Numbered from the stretch's first letter, positions 14,351 to 24,102 are shown. The stretch: 64,000 nt of DNA from Chitinophagales bacterium (GCA_018401955.1 JAGYJT010000013.1:1-64000), one strand, 5' to 3'. The notes: generated from the letters alone by a model not told the origin. Made by a program: numbers and translations.

Positions 14351-17062
14351 ATGAGAGTAGGTATCTTTTTTGGAGGCCCATCCAGGGAGCGCGAAATATC
14401 TTTCGCAGGCGGGAGAACGGTATATGACAACCTGAATAAGGCATTGTTTGAGCCCGTTCCTATATTTGTGGATAGCCTAAAGAACCTAATCTTGCTCGAT
14501 TGGCAATATATGTACAAAGGTACCATCCGCGATTTTTACCCGCCTTTGGGGTATTTGCCCGATAGCCCTAACAATTTCCAGATTTATGTTGAGAGCCTAG
14601 CTAGCCTTGATGATGATGAACTGCGGCAGATGATAAGCAAAGTGGGGAAATTGATTCTACCTTACGAATTGCCAAACTATATGGATTTTGCTTTTCTATC
14701 CATGCACGGTAGCTATGGGGAAGATGGACAGATACAAGGTATATTGGAGTCGTTGAACATTCCTTACTCCGGTTCGGGTATTATGCCATCGTCAATTGGC
14801 ATGAACAAGGCTTTCCAGAAAAAGGCATTGGAGCATATCACGTTGCCTTCGCCTAAGTTCCATATTGTAAATCGCACACAATGGCTACACCACCACGATA
14901 AGGCAGGCCTGTATGCTCAAGTAAAGGCCAAAGTAGGAGAGAAGTTGGTAATAAAACCATCTAATCAAGGTTCTTCAATAGGTGTATCTATCATTACTGA
15001 AGATAACCAAGCGGCCTTTGAGCGTGGTTTGGATAAAGCATTCTTTATAAAGCATCTAGAGCCTTTAGATTGGGTAGACCTTGACGATGAGGCGAAAGTG
15101 AGTTTTGTGCGCGACCTAGCTGATATACGCGAAGGGTTGGGTATGCCGGTATTTGCAGGCCATGCACATAACGATGGAGAGGTGGTGATTTTCCACCCCG
15201 AAGACTTGTTGAAATACATTGAAAACTACTTTGAAGAGAACCAAGAACCTTTGCGCTTGATGGCCATGGATGCCGAAAGCGAAGTGGTGGTTGAGGAGTT
15301 TATATCGGGCAAAGAGTTTTCGTGCATAGTGGTGCGCAATGAGGATGGCAATGCTGTAGCCCTGCCGCCTACCGAAATTGTGAAGGGCAAAGAGGTGTTT
15401 GATTATCGCTCAAAATACTTGGCTGGCCTATCGCGTAAGGTTACGCCAATTGAGGTAGATGATGATACACTGGCCCGCATACGTAAAGATTGTTTGGAGC
15501 TGTTCGACTTTTTCGGTTTCCATGTTTATGCGCGTATTGATGGCTTTATTAGGGAGGATGGTACTATTTTCCTTAACGACCCTAACACCACTTCGGGTAT
15601 GTTGCCGTCCTCGTTTTTCTTCCATCAAGCGGCCGAAATTGGCTTAAACCCTTCGCAGTTTTTATCATACATTATTAGGACATCATTAGAAGAGCGCCAA
15701 CGCCAGCAACCCATGAACCTTGATATAAGGTTGACGCTGGATGAGCTTGATAATGATTTGATTATACTTAAAACCCAAGCGCTGGAAAAACAGCGTATTG
15801 GGGTGATTTTAGGGGGCTATTCTTCTGAAAGGCATATATCCGTAGAGAGTGGTCGTAACATATACGAGAAACTTTCATCATCAGAAAAGTACGAGCCTAT
15901 TCCTATTTTCCTCACGGGCAACGATGAGCATTTTGACATTTACCAAATACCGGTAAACCTGATGCTAAAGGACAATGCCGATGATATTAGGGACAAAGTA
16001 TTAAACTACAAGCGCCACCCGCTAATTGAACAAATTAGGAAGGAGGCCAGTGCTATTACCGAGAAATACACTGATGATACCATGACCTTTGAGCCACGAA
16101 AGCTCAACTTTGATGAGCTGGGTGAACTGGTTGATGGCGTGTTTATTGCACTTCACGGGCGCCCTGGTGAAGATGGAGCATTGCAAGCAATATTAGAGCA
16201 GCACGGCATACCTTACAACGGAAGCGGTGTAGCATCTTCTAACACTACCATCAACAAATACGAAACCAACCAATTGCTTAAAAAGCATGGTTTTGAAGTA
16301 GCCGACCAAGTGTTGGTTAATAAGGCTGATTACGAAAGCGACAACGACGGCACAATTGCCAAACTGCTTACAGAGCTTAAGTTTCCGTTAATTGCCAAGC
16401 CTGTTGATGATGGCTGCAGCTCGGCAGTTAAAAAGATAAAGAATGTTGAGGAGCTAAAAGCGTTTTTTGCGCAGTTGTTCCGCGATACGGATGCTTTGGA
16501 GCCCGAATCAGCTAAGCTATTGAAGCTAAAGGCTAAAGAAGAGTTTAGCCGCAAAGAGGTGGCATTGATAGAGAGTTTTATTGATAGGCAAGGCGCCAAG
16601 TACTTTCTGGAGGTAACGGGTGGTATGCTTACCCACTACAACGAAGCTGGCCAGCAAGAAATAACCTACGAGGTGTTTGAGCCTTCGGAGGCGTTGGCCG
16701 GTGGCGAGGTATTGTCATTGGAAGAGAAGTTTTTGGCAGGGGAGGGGCAAAACCTTACCCCAGCCAGGTTTGGTAAAAACCAAGAGGAGTACGACCATAT
16801 TTCGGCCAAGGTGAAGGCAGACCTTGGAGCGGTAGCAAAACTGTTGCAAGTGGAGGGTTATTGCCGCATAGATGCCTTTGTAAGGGTAACCGATAGTATG
16901 GAGGTGCATACAATAATCATAGAGGTAAACTCGTTACCGGGTATGACTCCAGCTACGTGTATCTTTCACCAAGCGGCCATCAATGGTTATAAGCCCTATG
17001 ATTTTATCGACGGTATTTTAGATTTTAGTATTAAACGCAATCGGGTTGAAAGGTCTCATTAG
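14351..17062 (+). CDS. Double-length D-alanine-D-alanine ligase (two Ddl modules in one chain)
   Basis: A protein of 903 residues, about twice the usual Ddl length of 300-370. Both halves show the Ddl/ATP-grasp order. Module 1 (about 1-475): GGPSREREISFAGG, LSMHGSYGEDGQIQGILE near 118, KPSNQGSSIGVSI, ARIDGF, NDPNTTSGM near 409. Module 2 (about 480-900): GGYSSERHISVESG, ALHGRPGEDGALQAILE near 600, KPVDDGCSSAVKKI, CRIDAF, EVNSLPGM near 858. In standard Ddl the metal site is ExN in EVNTxPGM; module 1 has DPNTTSGM (Glu to Asp), while module 2 keeps ExN but has lost the GSSxGV loop. The enzyme makes D-Ala-D-Ala for peptidoglycan. The next gene, a PASTA protein, overlaps its end by 17 bases. Confidence 0.9.
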   Translation: MRVGIFFGGPSREREISFAGGRTVYDNLNKALFEPVPIFVDSLKNLILLDWQYMYKGTIRDFYPPLGYLPDSPNNFQIYVESLASLDDDELRQMISKVGKLILPYELPNYMDFAFLSMHGSYGEDGQIQGILESLNIPYSGSGIMPSSIGMNKAFQKKALEHITLPSPKFHIVNRTQWLHHHDKAGLYAQVKAKVGEKLVIKPSNQGSSIGVSIITEDNQAAFERGLDKAFFIKHLEPLDWVDLDDEAKVSFVRDLADIREGLGMPVFAGHAHNDGEVVIFHPEDLLKYIENYFEENQEPLRLMAMDAESEVVVEEFISGKEFSCIVVRNEDGNAVALPPTEIVKGKEVFDYRSKYLAGLSRKVTPIEVDDDTLARIRKDCLELFDFFGFHVYARIDGFIREDGTIFLNDPNTTSGMLPSSFFFHQAAEIGLNPSQFLSYIIRTSLEERQRQQPMNLDIRLTLDELDNDLIILKTQALEKQRIGVILGGYSSERHISVESGRNIYEKLSSSEKYEPIPIFLTGNDEHFDIYQIPVNLMLKDNADDIRDKVLNYKRHPLIEQIRKEASAITEKYTDDTMTFEPRKLNFDELGELVDGVFIALHGRPGEDGALQAILEQHGIPYNGSGVASSNTTINKYETNQLLKKHGFEVADQVLVNKADYESDNDGTIAKLLTELKFPLIAKPVDDGCSSAVKKIKNVEELKAFFAQLFRDTDALEPESAKLLKLKAKEEFSRKEVALIESFIDRQGAKYFLEVTGGMLTHYNEAGQQEITYEVFEPSEALAGGEVLSLEEKFLAGEGQNLTPARFGKNQEEYDHISAKVKADLGAVAKLLQVEGYCRIDAFVRVTDSMEVHTIIIEVNSLPGMTPATCIFHQAAINGYKPYDFIDGILDFSIKRNRVERSH

Positions 17063-17888
17063 TTTTATTTTCAGTAGGGTGTTTTTGGTGAATGTTGCGA
17101 TAGCAATACTCATCATGATCATGTTGCTTTTTGGCACCATGTGGTATCTTAAGAGCTATACCCGCTTTGGCGAAACAGTTACCGTAAAAGACCTTACCGG
17201 CCTTAGCGTTAGCGAAGTGGAAGAGGCATTGGTGAGCAGCAACCTTAAGTATGTGGTCTACGATTCGGTATTTATACCAGGTAAAAAGCCCTTAACGGTA
17301 ATTGACCAAGAACCGAAGCCACTAAGCAAGGTAAAAGAGAACAGAACTATCTACATCACCATTAATGCATCAAAGCCTCCTAAAGTAGCGTTGCCCGATG
17401 TAATTGAAAAACCATTTAGAGAAGCCAGTAAGAAAATCCAAAATGCAGGGCTAAAACTGGATAGCGTTATCTATAAACCCTCTGGCGTAAACGGTAATTT
17501 TGTAATGGAGGTGTTGTTCGGTGGTCAACCCGTGAATGCAGGGTTTAGATTGCCAGTAGGTTCTTCGGTTGATTTGGTGGTAAGCAGCGGCTTTGGCGAG
17601 CCTGCGGCCGTACCATGTTTGTTGGGCTTAACCTACGGCGAGGCGCAACTAAACCTTACGGTTAACTATCTTGCAATTGGGGCCTTGGTATATGATGCTA
17701 CGGTAACCGATACGGCAAATGCCGTAATAGTGCGGCAAATTCCCGAGCCACAGCCTGATGTAACCTTGAACGTTGGTACGCCTATTGATTTGTTCTTTTC
17801 GCAAGATATGCCACAAGAGTTGGTTGAAAGAAACCCTTGTAATGATATGCCTTCGGATACAACGATGATTGATTCTGTAGGGTATTAA
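17046..17888 (+). CDS. Membrane-anchored protein with three PASTA domains
   Basis: A protein of 280 residues from a TTG start at 17046 that overlaps the ligase gene by 17 bases; no ATG fits the N-terminus. One membrane helix at about residues 10-33 leaves the rest outside the cytoplasm. Three PASTA-type repeats follow at about 43-108 (VKDLTGLSVSEVEEAL), 113-182 (LPDVIEKPFREASKKI) and 187-253 (PCLLGLTYGEAQLNL). PASTA domains bind peptidoglycan stem peptides or beta-lactam-like ligands. There is no kinase or transpeptidase domain. Coupling to ddl by overlap suggests translation together and a role in wall synthesis; this gene pair is commonly conserved in the phylum. Exact function unknown. Confidence 0.88.
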   Translation: MKGLISFIFSRVFLVNVAIAILIMIMLLFGTMWYLKSYTRFGETVTVKDLTGLSVSEVEEALVSSNLKYVVYDSVFIPGKKPLTVIDQEPKPLSKVKENRTIYITINASKPPKVALPDVIEKPFREASKKIQNAGLKLDSVIYKPSGVNGNFVMEVLFGGQPVNAGFRLPVGSSVDLVVSSGFGEPAAVPCLLGLTYGEAQLNLTVNYLAIGALVYDATVTDTANAVIVRQIPEPQPDVTLNVGTPIDLFFSQDMPQELVERNPCNDMPSDTTMIDSVGY

Positions 17889-17948
17889 CAAGCAAATGAA
17901 TACAGGAATTGAGTAGGTGCTTTGTGTACTTGCTTCGAAAATGAAACT

Positions 17949-19829
17949 ATGATGCGAAAGCTGTTAACTATACTGATAATAATTGCTACGGTCGCTACTA
18001 TGCATGCCCAAGTAGAGCAGGTGGTTGACCTTAAAGGTCGTTTTGTGCCGCAAGGCAGCCCACAATGGAATCAGATGTTGGCTCACAAACAGCAATCTGA
18101 TACGTTGGATTTGCCTTTTATCGACGACTTTTCTTACAACTCTTTTTATCCTGATGCTGTCCTCTGGACAAACAGGATGGTCTACATTAACAATGATTAC
18201 CCCATCAATAAAATTAGCTACGGGGTTGCCACTTTTGATGGAATTGATTCTATTGGAAAGCCATATCGTGTTGGTAACACTGGCCTTACCGAAGGTGGTG
18301 CTGATACGCTTACTTCAAAACCTATTGATATTAGCACACTGGGCGTAATTGATTCCGTATATTTTAGTTTTTCGTACCAGCCAATGGGTTTAGGCGATTA
18401 CCCTGATAGGGGCGATTCGTTAATGTTGGAGTTTAGCTTTGATGATACCACATGGGTGAAAGTATGGTCGGTGGATGGCTTTATTACCAGGCCCGTTGAC
18501 CCGGAGTTTACACAGGTGTTTATCCTTTTGGATAACTTGTTCTATTTCCGTAACGATTTCCGATTCCGTTTCCGCAACCGGGCTACCATAACCGGTAACA
18601 ACGACCATTGGCATTTGGATTATGTTTACATGGATGCCAACCGCAGTGCAGCCGATACCGTGTTGCGCGACATTACCGTGTTAGAGGAGCCAACACCATT
18701 CCTTAAGAATTTTACCATGATGCCTTGGAACCAGTTCAGCGGTTATGAGGCTAATGAAACCCTGCCAAATGTAACCCTTTGCTACCGCAACAACTTCTCG
18801 GCTAATACCAGTATCGATTTCCGTTACCAAGCATTTGCCCAGGTAAACGGTGGCACGCCAAGCCAGTTGTTTGCCAGTTCGTTGTTCAACTACAACTCAT
18901 TACCGCAAAGTGATAGTTGCTTTACTTTTGGTGCTGCCGATTACCTAACCCCATTGCAATCAATACCAGCGGTGGATAATGATAGTGTACTGGTTACACT
19001 AAAAACCTTTGTTACCAATATCGGCGACATTAGCCGCAATAACGATACGGTATCTAGGGAAGTGGAATTCTATAATCTACTGGCTTATGACGACGGCACA
19101 GCGGAAAAAGGTTATGGCCTTGCCGGTGCGGCTGGCCTAAAGCGTTTTGCCATGGAGTTTACCCTCAATGAGCCAGATACGCTTAGGGCCGTGATGATGC
19201 ACTTTACGCGCATTAACGAAGATGTAAGCAACGAGTTGTTCTCGTTTTTTGTATGGAAAACATTAGATGTTAACAACACAGGCGTTACCGAAGATACCTT
19301 GTATGTAATCGATTTTCAACGCCCTGTTTATGTAGACAAATATAATGGGTTTGCCACTTTTGCCTTGCCCGAGCCTTTGTTGGTGGATGGTACTTTTTAT
19401 GTTGGATGGCAGCAAGTATCAGAAGAGAACCTACAGATAGGCATGGATATACAGAATAGTGCCCAACAGCACATGTATTACTTTGCCAATAATACTTGGT
19501 TTGCCTCGCAAGTGCAGGGCGCTCCTATGATTCGCCCATTGCTGGGTAAAACGGTACCTTTGGTGGGTATTATAGAGCCAGTAGCCGGCAATGCAGCCAA
19601 TAGCATCAAAGTATATCCAAACCCTGTAAACAATACACTGTTTTTGGAGTTGCCAAACCAAGAAGAGTACACCATCCGTGTGTTTGATGTTTCGGGTAGG
19701 TTATTGATGGAGCAAACACAAAGCACCAACAGTATTAGCACCCAACAGTTGCAAGCCGGCATGTATGTGGTGCAAGTTGCGGATGGTAAGGGAACTTTCA
19801 TCCGTACCGCACGCTTTATCAAGCTGTAA
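17949..19829 (+). CDS. Secreted T9SS type A protein of unknown function
   Basis: About 626 residues from ATG at 17949. The signal peptide ends at about residue 20 (ATMHAQ). The N-terminal half has FIDDFSYNSFYPDAVLW and a DHWHLDYVYMDAN segment typical of a concanavalin-like beta sandwich seen in large secreted Bacteroidota proteins; the middle has FVTNIGDISRNNDTVSREVEF, a repeat-like adhesin strand. The C-terminus (SIKVYPNPVNNTLFLEL, LLMEQTQSTN, LQAGMYVVQVADGKG) is a type A T9SS sorting domain, so the protein is predicted to be exported across the outer membrane. The stop codon overlaps the next start as TAATG. Function beyond export unknown; an adhesive or structural role is a guess. Confidence 0.82.
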   Translation: MMRKLLTILIIIATVATMHAQVEQVVDLKGRFVPQGSPQWNQMLAHKQQSDTLDLPFIDDFSYNSFYPDAVLWTNRMVYINNDYPINKISYGVATFDGIDSIGKPYRVGNTGLTEGGADTLTSKPIDISTLGVIDSVYFSFSYQPMGLGDYPDRGDSLMLEFSFDDTTWVKVWSVDGFITRPVDPEFTQVFILLDNLFYFRNDFRFRFRNRATITGNNDHWHLDYVYMDANRSAADTVLRDITVLEEPTPFLKNFTMMPWNQFSGYEANETLPNVTLCYRNNFSANTSIDFRYQAFAQVNGGTPSQLFASSLFNYNSLPQSDSCFTFGAADYLTPLQSIPAVDNDSVLVTLKTFVTNIGDISRNNDTVSREVEFYNLLAYDDGTAEKGYGLAGAAGLKRFAMEFTLNEPDTLRAVMMHFTRINEDVSNELFSFFVWKTLDVNNTGVTEDTLYVIDFQRPVYVDKYNGFATFALPEPLLVDGTFYVGWQQVSEENLQIGMDIQNSAQQHMYYFANNTWFASQVQGAPMIRPLLGKTVPLVGIIEPVAGNAANSIKVYPNPVNNTLFLELPNQEEYTIRVFDVSGRLLMEQTQSTNSISTQQLQAGMYVVQVADGKGTFIRTARFIKL

Positions 19830-20221
19830 TGGAACGAATTATCCTTTTTGATGGGGTTTGTAACTTTTGTAATGCGTCTATCAATTTTGTGATGGACCAC
19901 GACCCCAATTTTCATTTCAAGTTTGCCGCCTTACAATCAGAATTTGCAAAAGACCATTTGGCCAAAGCTGGCATGAATACTGAAGATTTCGATACCATTG
20001 TACTTATAGAGGCAGGAAAAATCTACACCCGTTCTACTGCTGCATTGCGTGTAGCCAAAAAGCTTTCAGGTGCTTGGCCTTTGCTTTATGGCTTTATTAT
20101 CGTGCCACCGTTTATTCGCAATGCCGTATATAACCTCATTGCTCGTAACCGCTACCGTTGGTTTGGCAAAAGCGAAAATTGCCGGCTGCCAAGTCCTGAG
20201 GAGCGGGCGAGGTTTATTTGA
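19829..20221 (+). CDS. DCC-family (DUF393) thiol-disulfide-type protein
   Basis: A protein of 130 residues. The name-giving motif is at the start: ILFDGVCNFCNASINFVMDHD, where DGVCxxC is the DCC signature and the two cysteines form a CxxC pair. A RSTAALRVAKKLSG segment and LIARNRYRWFGKSENCRLP tail are also usual in the family. The group is assumed to have thioredoxin-like folding and redox activity, though no reaction is established. Its ATG overlaps the stop of the T9SS gene by one base, which suggests translational coupling, but a shared function is not apparent. Confidence 0.9.
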   Translation: MERIILFDGVCNFCNASINFVMDHDPNFHFKFAALQSEFAKDHLAKAGMNTEDFDTIVLIEAGKIYTRSTAALRVAKKLSGAWPLLYGFIIVPPFIRNAVYNLIARNRYRWFGKSENCRLPSPEERARFI

Positions 20222-20308
20222 GAGTGATGTATGTGGGCTATTAGGTTTTAAATGGAATGATAATACCTTATCCACCCAGCCCAACCTATTGAAATTAACT
20301 TAGTGAGT

Positions 20309-21190
20309 TTATCGTGTATAATCCTTAAAATCTTTCGAAGGATCGAAGTCATTTTTTGTGATAATGGAATGCAATTCGCTGTTAGGGTCTTTTGACCTAA
20401 GGATTGGAAAAAACAGTTGTACATACCACGGCTCCTTTAACTGGTTCCAGGCACCAAATCGGGTAGGATATTTGCGTGTAATTTTGGCCGTGCCGAATAT
20501 TACGTCCCATATAAAAAGCAAGTTGCCATAGTTGCCGTTAGGGTGCGAAACGCCATCTTCAGCCGTTAAGCCATGATGAGCAAAGTGGGTGCTCGGCGTT
20601 GAAATGGTACGCTCTATAACCCATGTCAATGGACTAAGAATTTTATACTTATATAGAAATCTATCCCATTTGGTCTCGCTGTGGGCAAGTAGAATTACGG
20701 TGAGTTTAATGGGTAAGTAGAATAGATAAACATAACCCATGCCCATATAAACCAGCATTGCTGAGAACCAGATGCCAGGCATAAAAGCATAGTATAATGC
20801 TGCATTTCTATAAGTTACCAGCACGCCCATTTCTTCAACCACATGGTGTGGTCTATGTAACTTCCACATGGCTCTATTTACATGCGATAGCCTATGCCAC
20901 CAATATTGGGTCATATCATCTAGAATTAGGAATGCTACTATGTGCCACCAAAATGAAGTATCGGCAAAGTAATCCTGCAAATCGGGGAACAATGTAGACA
21001 TGCCGAATATTACAAAAAAGAAAATGCCAGGTTGTATTAAAGTTGGTAAAGTAACAAGGCTCAACAGCTCAATAGTAAAGTCGTTTCTCGTTCTTTTATC
21101 GTTGAGGTACAAGCCACCGATAGCCTCCAATAGGCCTAATACCAATAATACTATACCAGGTACAAGTTTACTGTAAAAATCATCACCCAT
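20309..21190 (-). CDS. Sterol desaturase / fatty acid hydroxylase family membrane protein
   Basis: A protein of 293 residues with four or more membrane helices. The histidine boxes of the integral-membrane di-iron family are present: HRLSH (in YWWHRLSHVNRAMW) at about residues 115-130, HRPHH next to it, and TPSTHFAHHG near residue 215. The family oxidises lipids such as sterols, carotenoids, fatty acids or sphingolipids with O2 in the membrane. The actual substrate is unknown; ornithine lipid, sphingolipid or carotenoid hydroxylation would all be plausible in this phylum. It is convergent with the DCC gene and lies downstream of tRNA-Val on the same strand. Confidence 0.88.
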   Translation of the reverse strand: MGDDFYSKLVPGIVLLVLGLLEAIGGLYLNDKRTRNDFTIELLSLVTLPTLIQPGIFFFVIFGMSTLFPDLQDYFADTSFWWHIVAFLILDDMTQYWWHRLSHVNRAMWKLHRPHHVVEEMGVLVTYRNAALYYAFMPGIWFSAMLVYMGMGYVYLFYLPIKLTVILLAHSETKWDRFLYKYKILSPLTWVIERTISTPSTHFAHHGLTAEDGVSHPNGNYGNLLFIWDVIFGTAKITRKYPTRFGAWNQLKEPWYVQLFFPILRSKDPNSELHSIITKNDFDPSKDFKDYTR

Positions 21191-21263
21191 AAACAGAGCA
21201 TCAACTAATTAAACCTAATCTTGATTAAATGCTACTGTAACTTACAGCTAATAGGCCAAAAAA

Positions 21264-21295
21264 CAAAAAAGCCTCTCCGTTTCGGGAAAGGCTTT
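21264..21295 (-). terminator. Terminator of tRNA-Val
   Basis: On the minus strand AAGCCTTTCC pairs with the GGAGAGGCTT region (one mismatch) and is followed by six T. It begins 12 bases after the tRNA 3' end. Confidence 0.85.
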
Positions 21296-21306
21296 GGTGG
21301 TGGGTG

Positions 21307-21381
21307 TGGGCACTACTGGATTCGAACCAGTGACCCTCTGCTTGTAAGGCAGATGCTCTGAACCAGCTGAGCTAAGCGCCC
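21307..21381 (-). tRNA. tRNA-Val (anticodon TAC)
   Basis: The minus strand folds into a 75-base cloverleaf. Acceptor GGGCGCT pairs with AGTGCCC, discriminator A, D arm with GCTCAGCTGG, anticodon stem TCTGC/GCAGA around the loop CTTACAA (anticodon TAC), T loop TTCGAAT. CCA is not encoded. It has a strong promoter and a terminator of its own. Confidence 0.97.
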
Positions 21382-21414
21382 GTAAACGTCAACCATGTTG
21401 CTCGTTTGGGACGA

Positions 21415-21445
21415 CAAATGTAGAACGTTTATTTTCATTTTCCAA
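21415..21445 (-). promoter_or_regulatory. Promoter of tRNA-Val
   Basis: On the minus strand TTG (21445-21443) is followed after exactly 20 bases by TACATTTG (21422-21415). This is the TTG-N17-23-TAnnTTTG pattern of Bacteroidota housekeeping promoters. The -7 box ends 33 bases before the tRNA. Confidence 0.82.
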
Positions 21446-21538
21446 CTCTAAAATCATTTTCTCCTAAAAATTTTTTGCCCCACTTAAACTTTCTAGCTTC
21501 GCATAACACATTCTCAAGCACTTAGCGTTATAAGTAAC

Positions 21539-24097
21539 ATGGAACGGGAGCAGATAAAAAAGTGGTTGAAGTACTTGGCGTGGTTTATTGGCGGCGCGGT
21601 GGTGCTGTTTATTGCGCTGCTGTTGGTGGTTACCATGTTGTTTGGCGATGAAATGAAGGAGCGGGTTATTGCTGAAATGAACGACCACATACAAACCGAG
21701 ATAAATATTAGGGGAGGAGTGGAGTTCTCGGTTTTTAGCCAGTTTCCTAAAGCTTCACTTGAGTTGAAGGATATTGTGGTAATGGGCAGTACCAAAAAGC
21801 CTGACGATACTCTGCTTGTGGCTAAACGCGTTTATCTATTGGCCAATATATGGGAGTTGGTTAGTCAAGATTGGAACATCCGTAGTATTGTTATTGAAGA
21901 TGGCAAAATGCACATGCGTGCCATAAAGCCCGGGGTAACCAATTTTCAGTTAGTTAAGCCATCAAAGAGTACCGACACCACCTCAGCGCACTTTTTATTG
22001 AATCTCTCGGCGGCCAAACTCAAAAATGTACAATATATATACGAGGATATCCCGTCGAGTGTGTTAGTCGATTTGCAAATACACAGTGCCGAGGTGGCGG
22101 GCAATTTTTCAGAAAGCAAATTCTATATTGAGACGGATGCCATTTTGTTTTCCAATCACCTCCAGATAAAAGGAATTGACTATGCCAAATCAAAAGACAT
22201 GGCCTTGGAAGGCAACATCCGCATCTTACCCGAAACAAATGCTTACAGCCTTGAAATTCCGTCTTTACAAATACAAGACAATAATTTTAGTGTTGCAGGC
22301 AGTTTTGAAATCCCCGAGACGAAAACAGTATTTGATCTGGATATACAAGGGCGCGACCTTTCGGTATCGAGTTTCCTCCAGTTATTCCCAGATACGGTCC
22401 TCAGCTACACGCGCGATTACCAAGTTGAAGGGGCGTTGAAGTTTGGGGTGAAAGTAAAAGGCGACCTATCCAAAACCCAAAGCCCTAGGGTTGATATCGA
22501 TTATCAGTTGGATAAGGCTACCGTGTATTACAAGCCACTAGATAGAACCGTTGAGAAACTGTTGATAAAAGGAAGTTTTACCAATGGCAACAAACAACGC
22601 CTAAGCACATCAGCGGTAGTGGTTGACGAGATGCTTGCATACCTTGATGGCGAAAAACTGGAACTAAAGGGCAGCATGAAAAACCTGGATAGGCCGCTTT
22701 ATGATGTAGCTGCCAATGGCATTTTTTCATTAGATATGCTCAACTCTATATTAACGGATACTACTGCGGTGCATAATTTATCGGGCAAGGTGTTAATTAA
22801 CGATTTGGCATTTAAAGGCACACTTGAAGACCTAAGTATGACCAACCACGAACGCCCTGTAGAATTGAAAGGGGTGGTAAGTTTTGAGGAAGCAAGACTT
22901 AATTTTGGTACGGACACCTTTTATTTTCCGCAGGGTAAGATAGATATCAGCCCATGGACCTTGAAAATGGAGAAACTGCAATTGCAGGTGCCGGGCCTAA
23001 AAGCACAGTTGGATGGACAAGTGGTTTATTGGAAAGGTTATTATTATACCTTAGCAACCAACAGAGAAGCCAGCGTAAAACCGCTGGAAGTTGACTTGAA
23101 ACTGAAGATAGATTATTTGCACCCCGACTTGATGAAGCTGCCGGCCAGTGGCAATAAAACTACCAGCGCTAGTGGCACGGGTGCAACAGCACGGCTTGCT
23201 ACCAACTTAACGGGCAAAGTGGCATTTTGGTGCGACCATTTTAAGCAAGACAAGCTCAATATTCGTGAGATAAATGGTAAGATGATATTTGAGCCAGGTA
23301 AAGTAGTATTGGATGAAGTATACACGGCCATGTTTGGCGGCAATGTGCGATTTACCAGCACTATTGTAAGATCGGGTGATTGGCTGCGCACCGAAACCAA
23401 CGGGCACATAAGCAACGTGGATATTAGCCTAATGCTTAAAGAACTGAATGATTTTGGTCAAACCGACCTAACACATAAAAACTTGCAAGGTAAGCTAAAC
23501 ACGACCTTTAAATTGAAGGCGGATGTAAAAGATGGCGAGCTGGACTATAAATCGCTATACCTGTTGGCTGATGTTAGCTTAAAAGAAGGACGATTAATGA
23601 ACTTTAAACCACTTGAAACCCTAAGCAGGTTTATAAGGCTCGAAGAACTTCGCGACATAAAGTTTGCTACCCTTCAAAATCAGATTGAGATAAAGAACGA
23701 GGTAATTTCTTTTCCACAAATGATTATCAAATCCACTGCACTCAATCTGGCAGTATCGGGCACCCATACCTTTGATAATTATATTGACTATAGCATCAAG
23801 GTTAACGTGTTTGATATCTTGGCCAAAAAATTCAAGAAAAACGCAAGGCAAGGGGATGAGTTTGAAGAGGTAAATGAAAATAGCTTCAACCTCTTTATCA
23901 CCATGAAGGGGCATATTGACAATCCAGAGATTAAGTATGACCGTAAGTTGGTTAAGGTAGATTTTAAAAAGCAAGGCAACGAAATGCGCAATGCCATTAA
24001 GGGCGTATACGATGAGTATAACACCAAACGTGAAGAGCAGGACTGGGAAATACCCGAAGAGCCCGTTTACCTAGACTGGGAAGATGAAGTACCGTAG
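21539..24097 (+). CDS. AsmA-family membrane protein
   Basis: A protein of 852 residues. A single N-terminal membrane helix (about residues 14-36) is followed by an AsmA-type start: MNDHIQTEINIRGGVEFSVF and FPKASLELKDIVV. The long middle is beta-rich with repeated strands, and the C-terminal part has the AsmA_2-like stretch SLKEGRLMNFKPLETLSRFI and IKSTALNLAVSGTHTFDNYI. AsmA-like proteins are anchored in the inner membrane and reach across the periplasm; relatives carry lipids to the outer membrane or modulate its assembly. The gene stands alone. The transport role is inferred from the family, not shown here. Confidence 0.87.
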   Translation: MEREQIKKWLKYLAWFIGGAVVLFIALLLVVTMLFGDEMKERVIAEMNDHIQTEINIRGGVEFSVFSQFPKASLELKDIVVMGSTKKPDDTLLVAKRVYLLANIWELVSQDWNIRSIVIEDGKMHMRAIKPGVTNFQLVKPSKSTDTTSAHFLLNLSAAKLKNVQYIYEDIPSSVLVDLQIHSAEVAGNFSESKFYIETDAILFSNHLQIKGIDYAKSKDMALEGNIRILPETNAYSLEIPSLQIQDNNFSVAGSFEIPETKTVFDLDIQGRDLSVSSFLQLFPDTVLSYTRDYQVEGALKFGVKVKGDLSKTQSPRVDIDYQLDKATVYYKPLDRTVEKLLIKGSFTNGNKQRLSTSAVVVDEMLAYLDGEKLELKGSMKNLDRPLYDVAANGIFSLDMLNSILTDTTAVHNLSGKVLINDLAFKGTLEDLSMTNHERPVELKGVVSFEEARLNFGTDTFYFPQGKIDISPWTLKMEKLQLQVPGLKAQLDGQVVYWKGYYYTLATNREASVKPLEVDLKLKIDYLHPDLMKLPASGNKTTSASGTGATARLATNLTGKVAFWCDHFKQDKLNIREINGKMIFEPGKVVLDEVYTAMFGGNVRFTSTIVRSGDWLRTETNGHISNVDISLMLKELNDFGQTDLTHKNLQGKLNTTFKLKADVKDGELDYKSLYLLADVSLKEGRLMNFKPLETLSRFIRLEELRDIKFATLQNQIEIKNEVISFPQMIIKSTALNLAVSGTHTFDNYIDYSIKVNVFDILAKKFKKNARQGDEFEEVNENSFNLFITMKGHIDNPEIKYDRKLVKVDFKKQGNEMRNAIKGVYDEYNTKREEQDWEIPEEPVYLDWEDEVP

Positions 24098-24102
24098 CGG
24101 TT

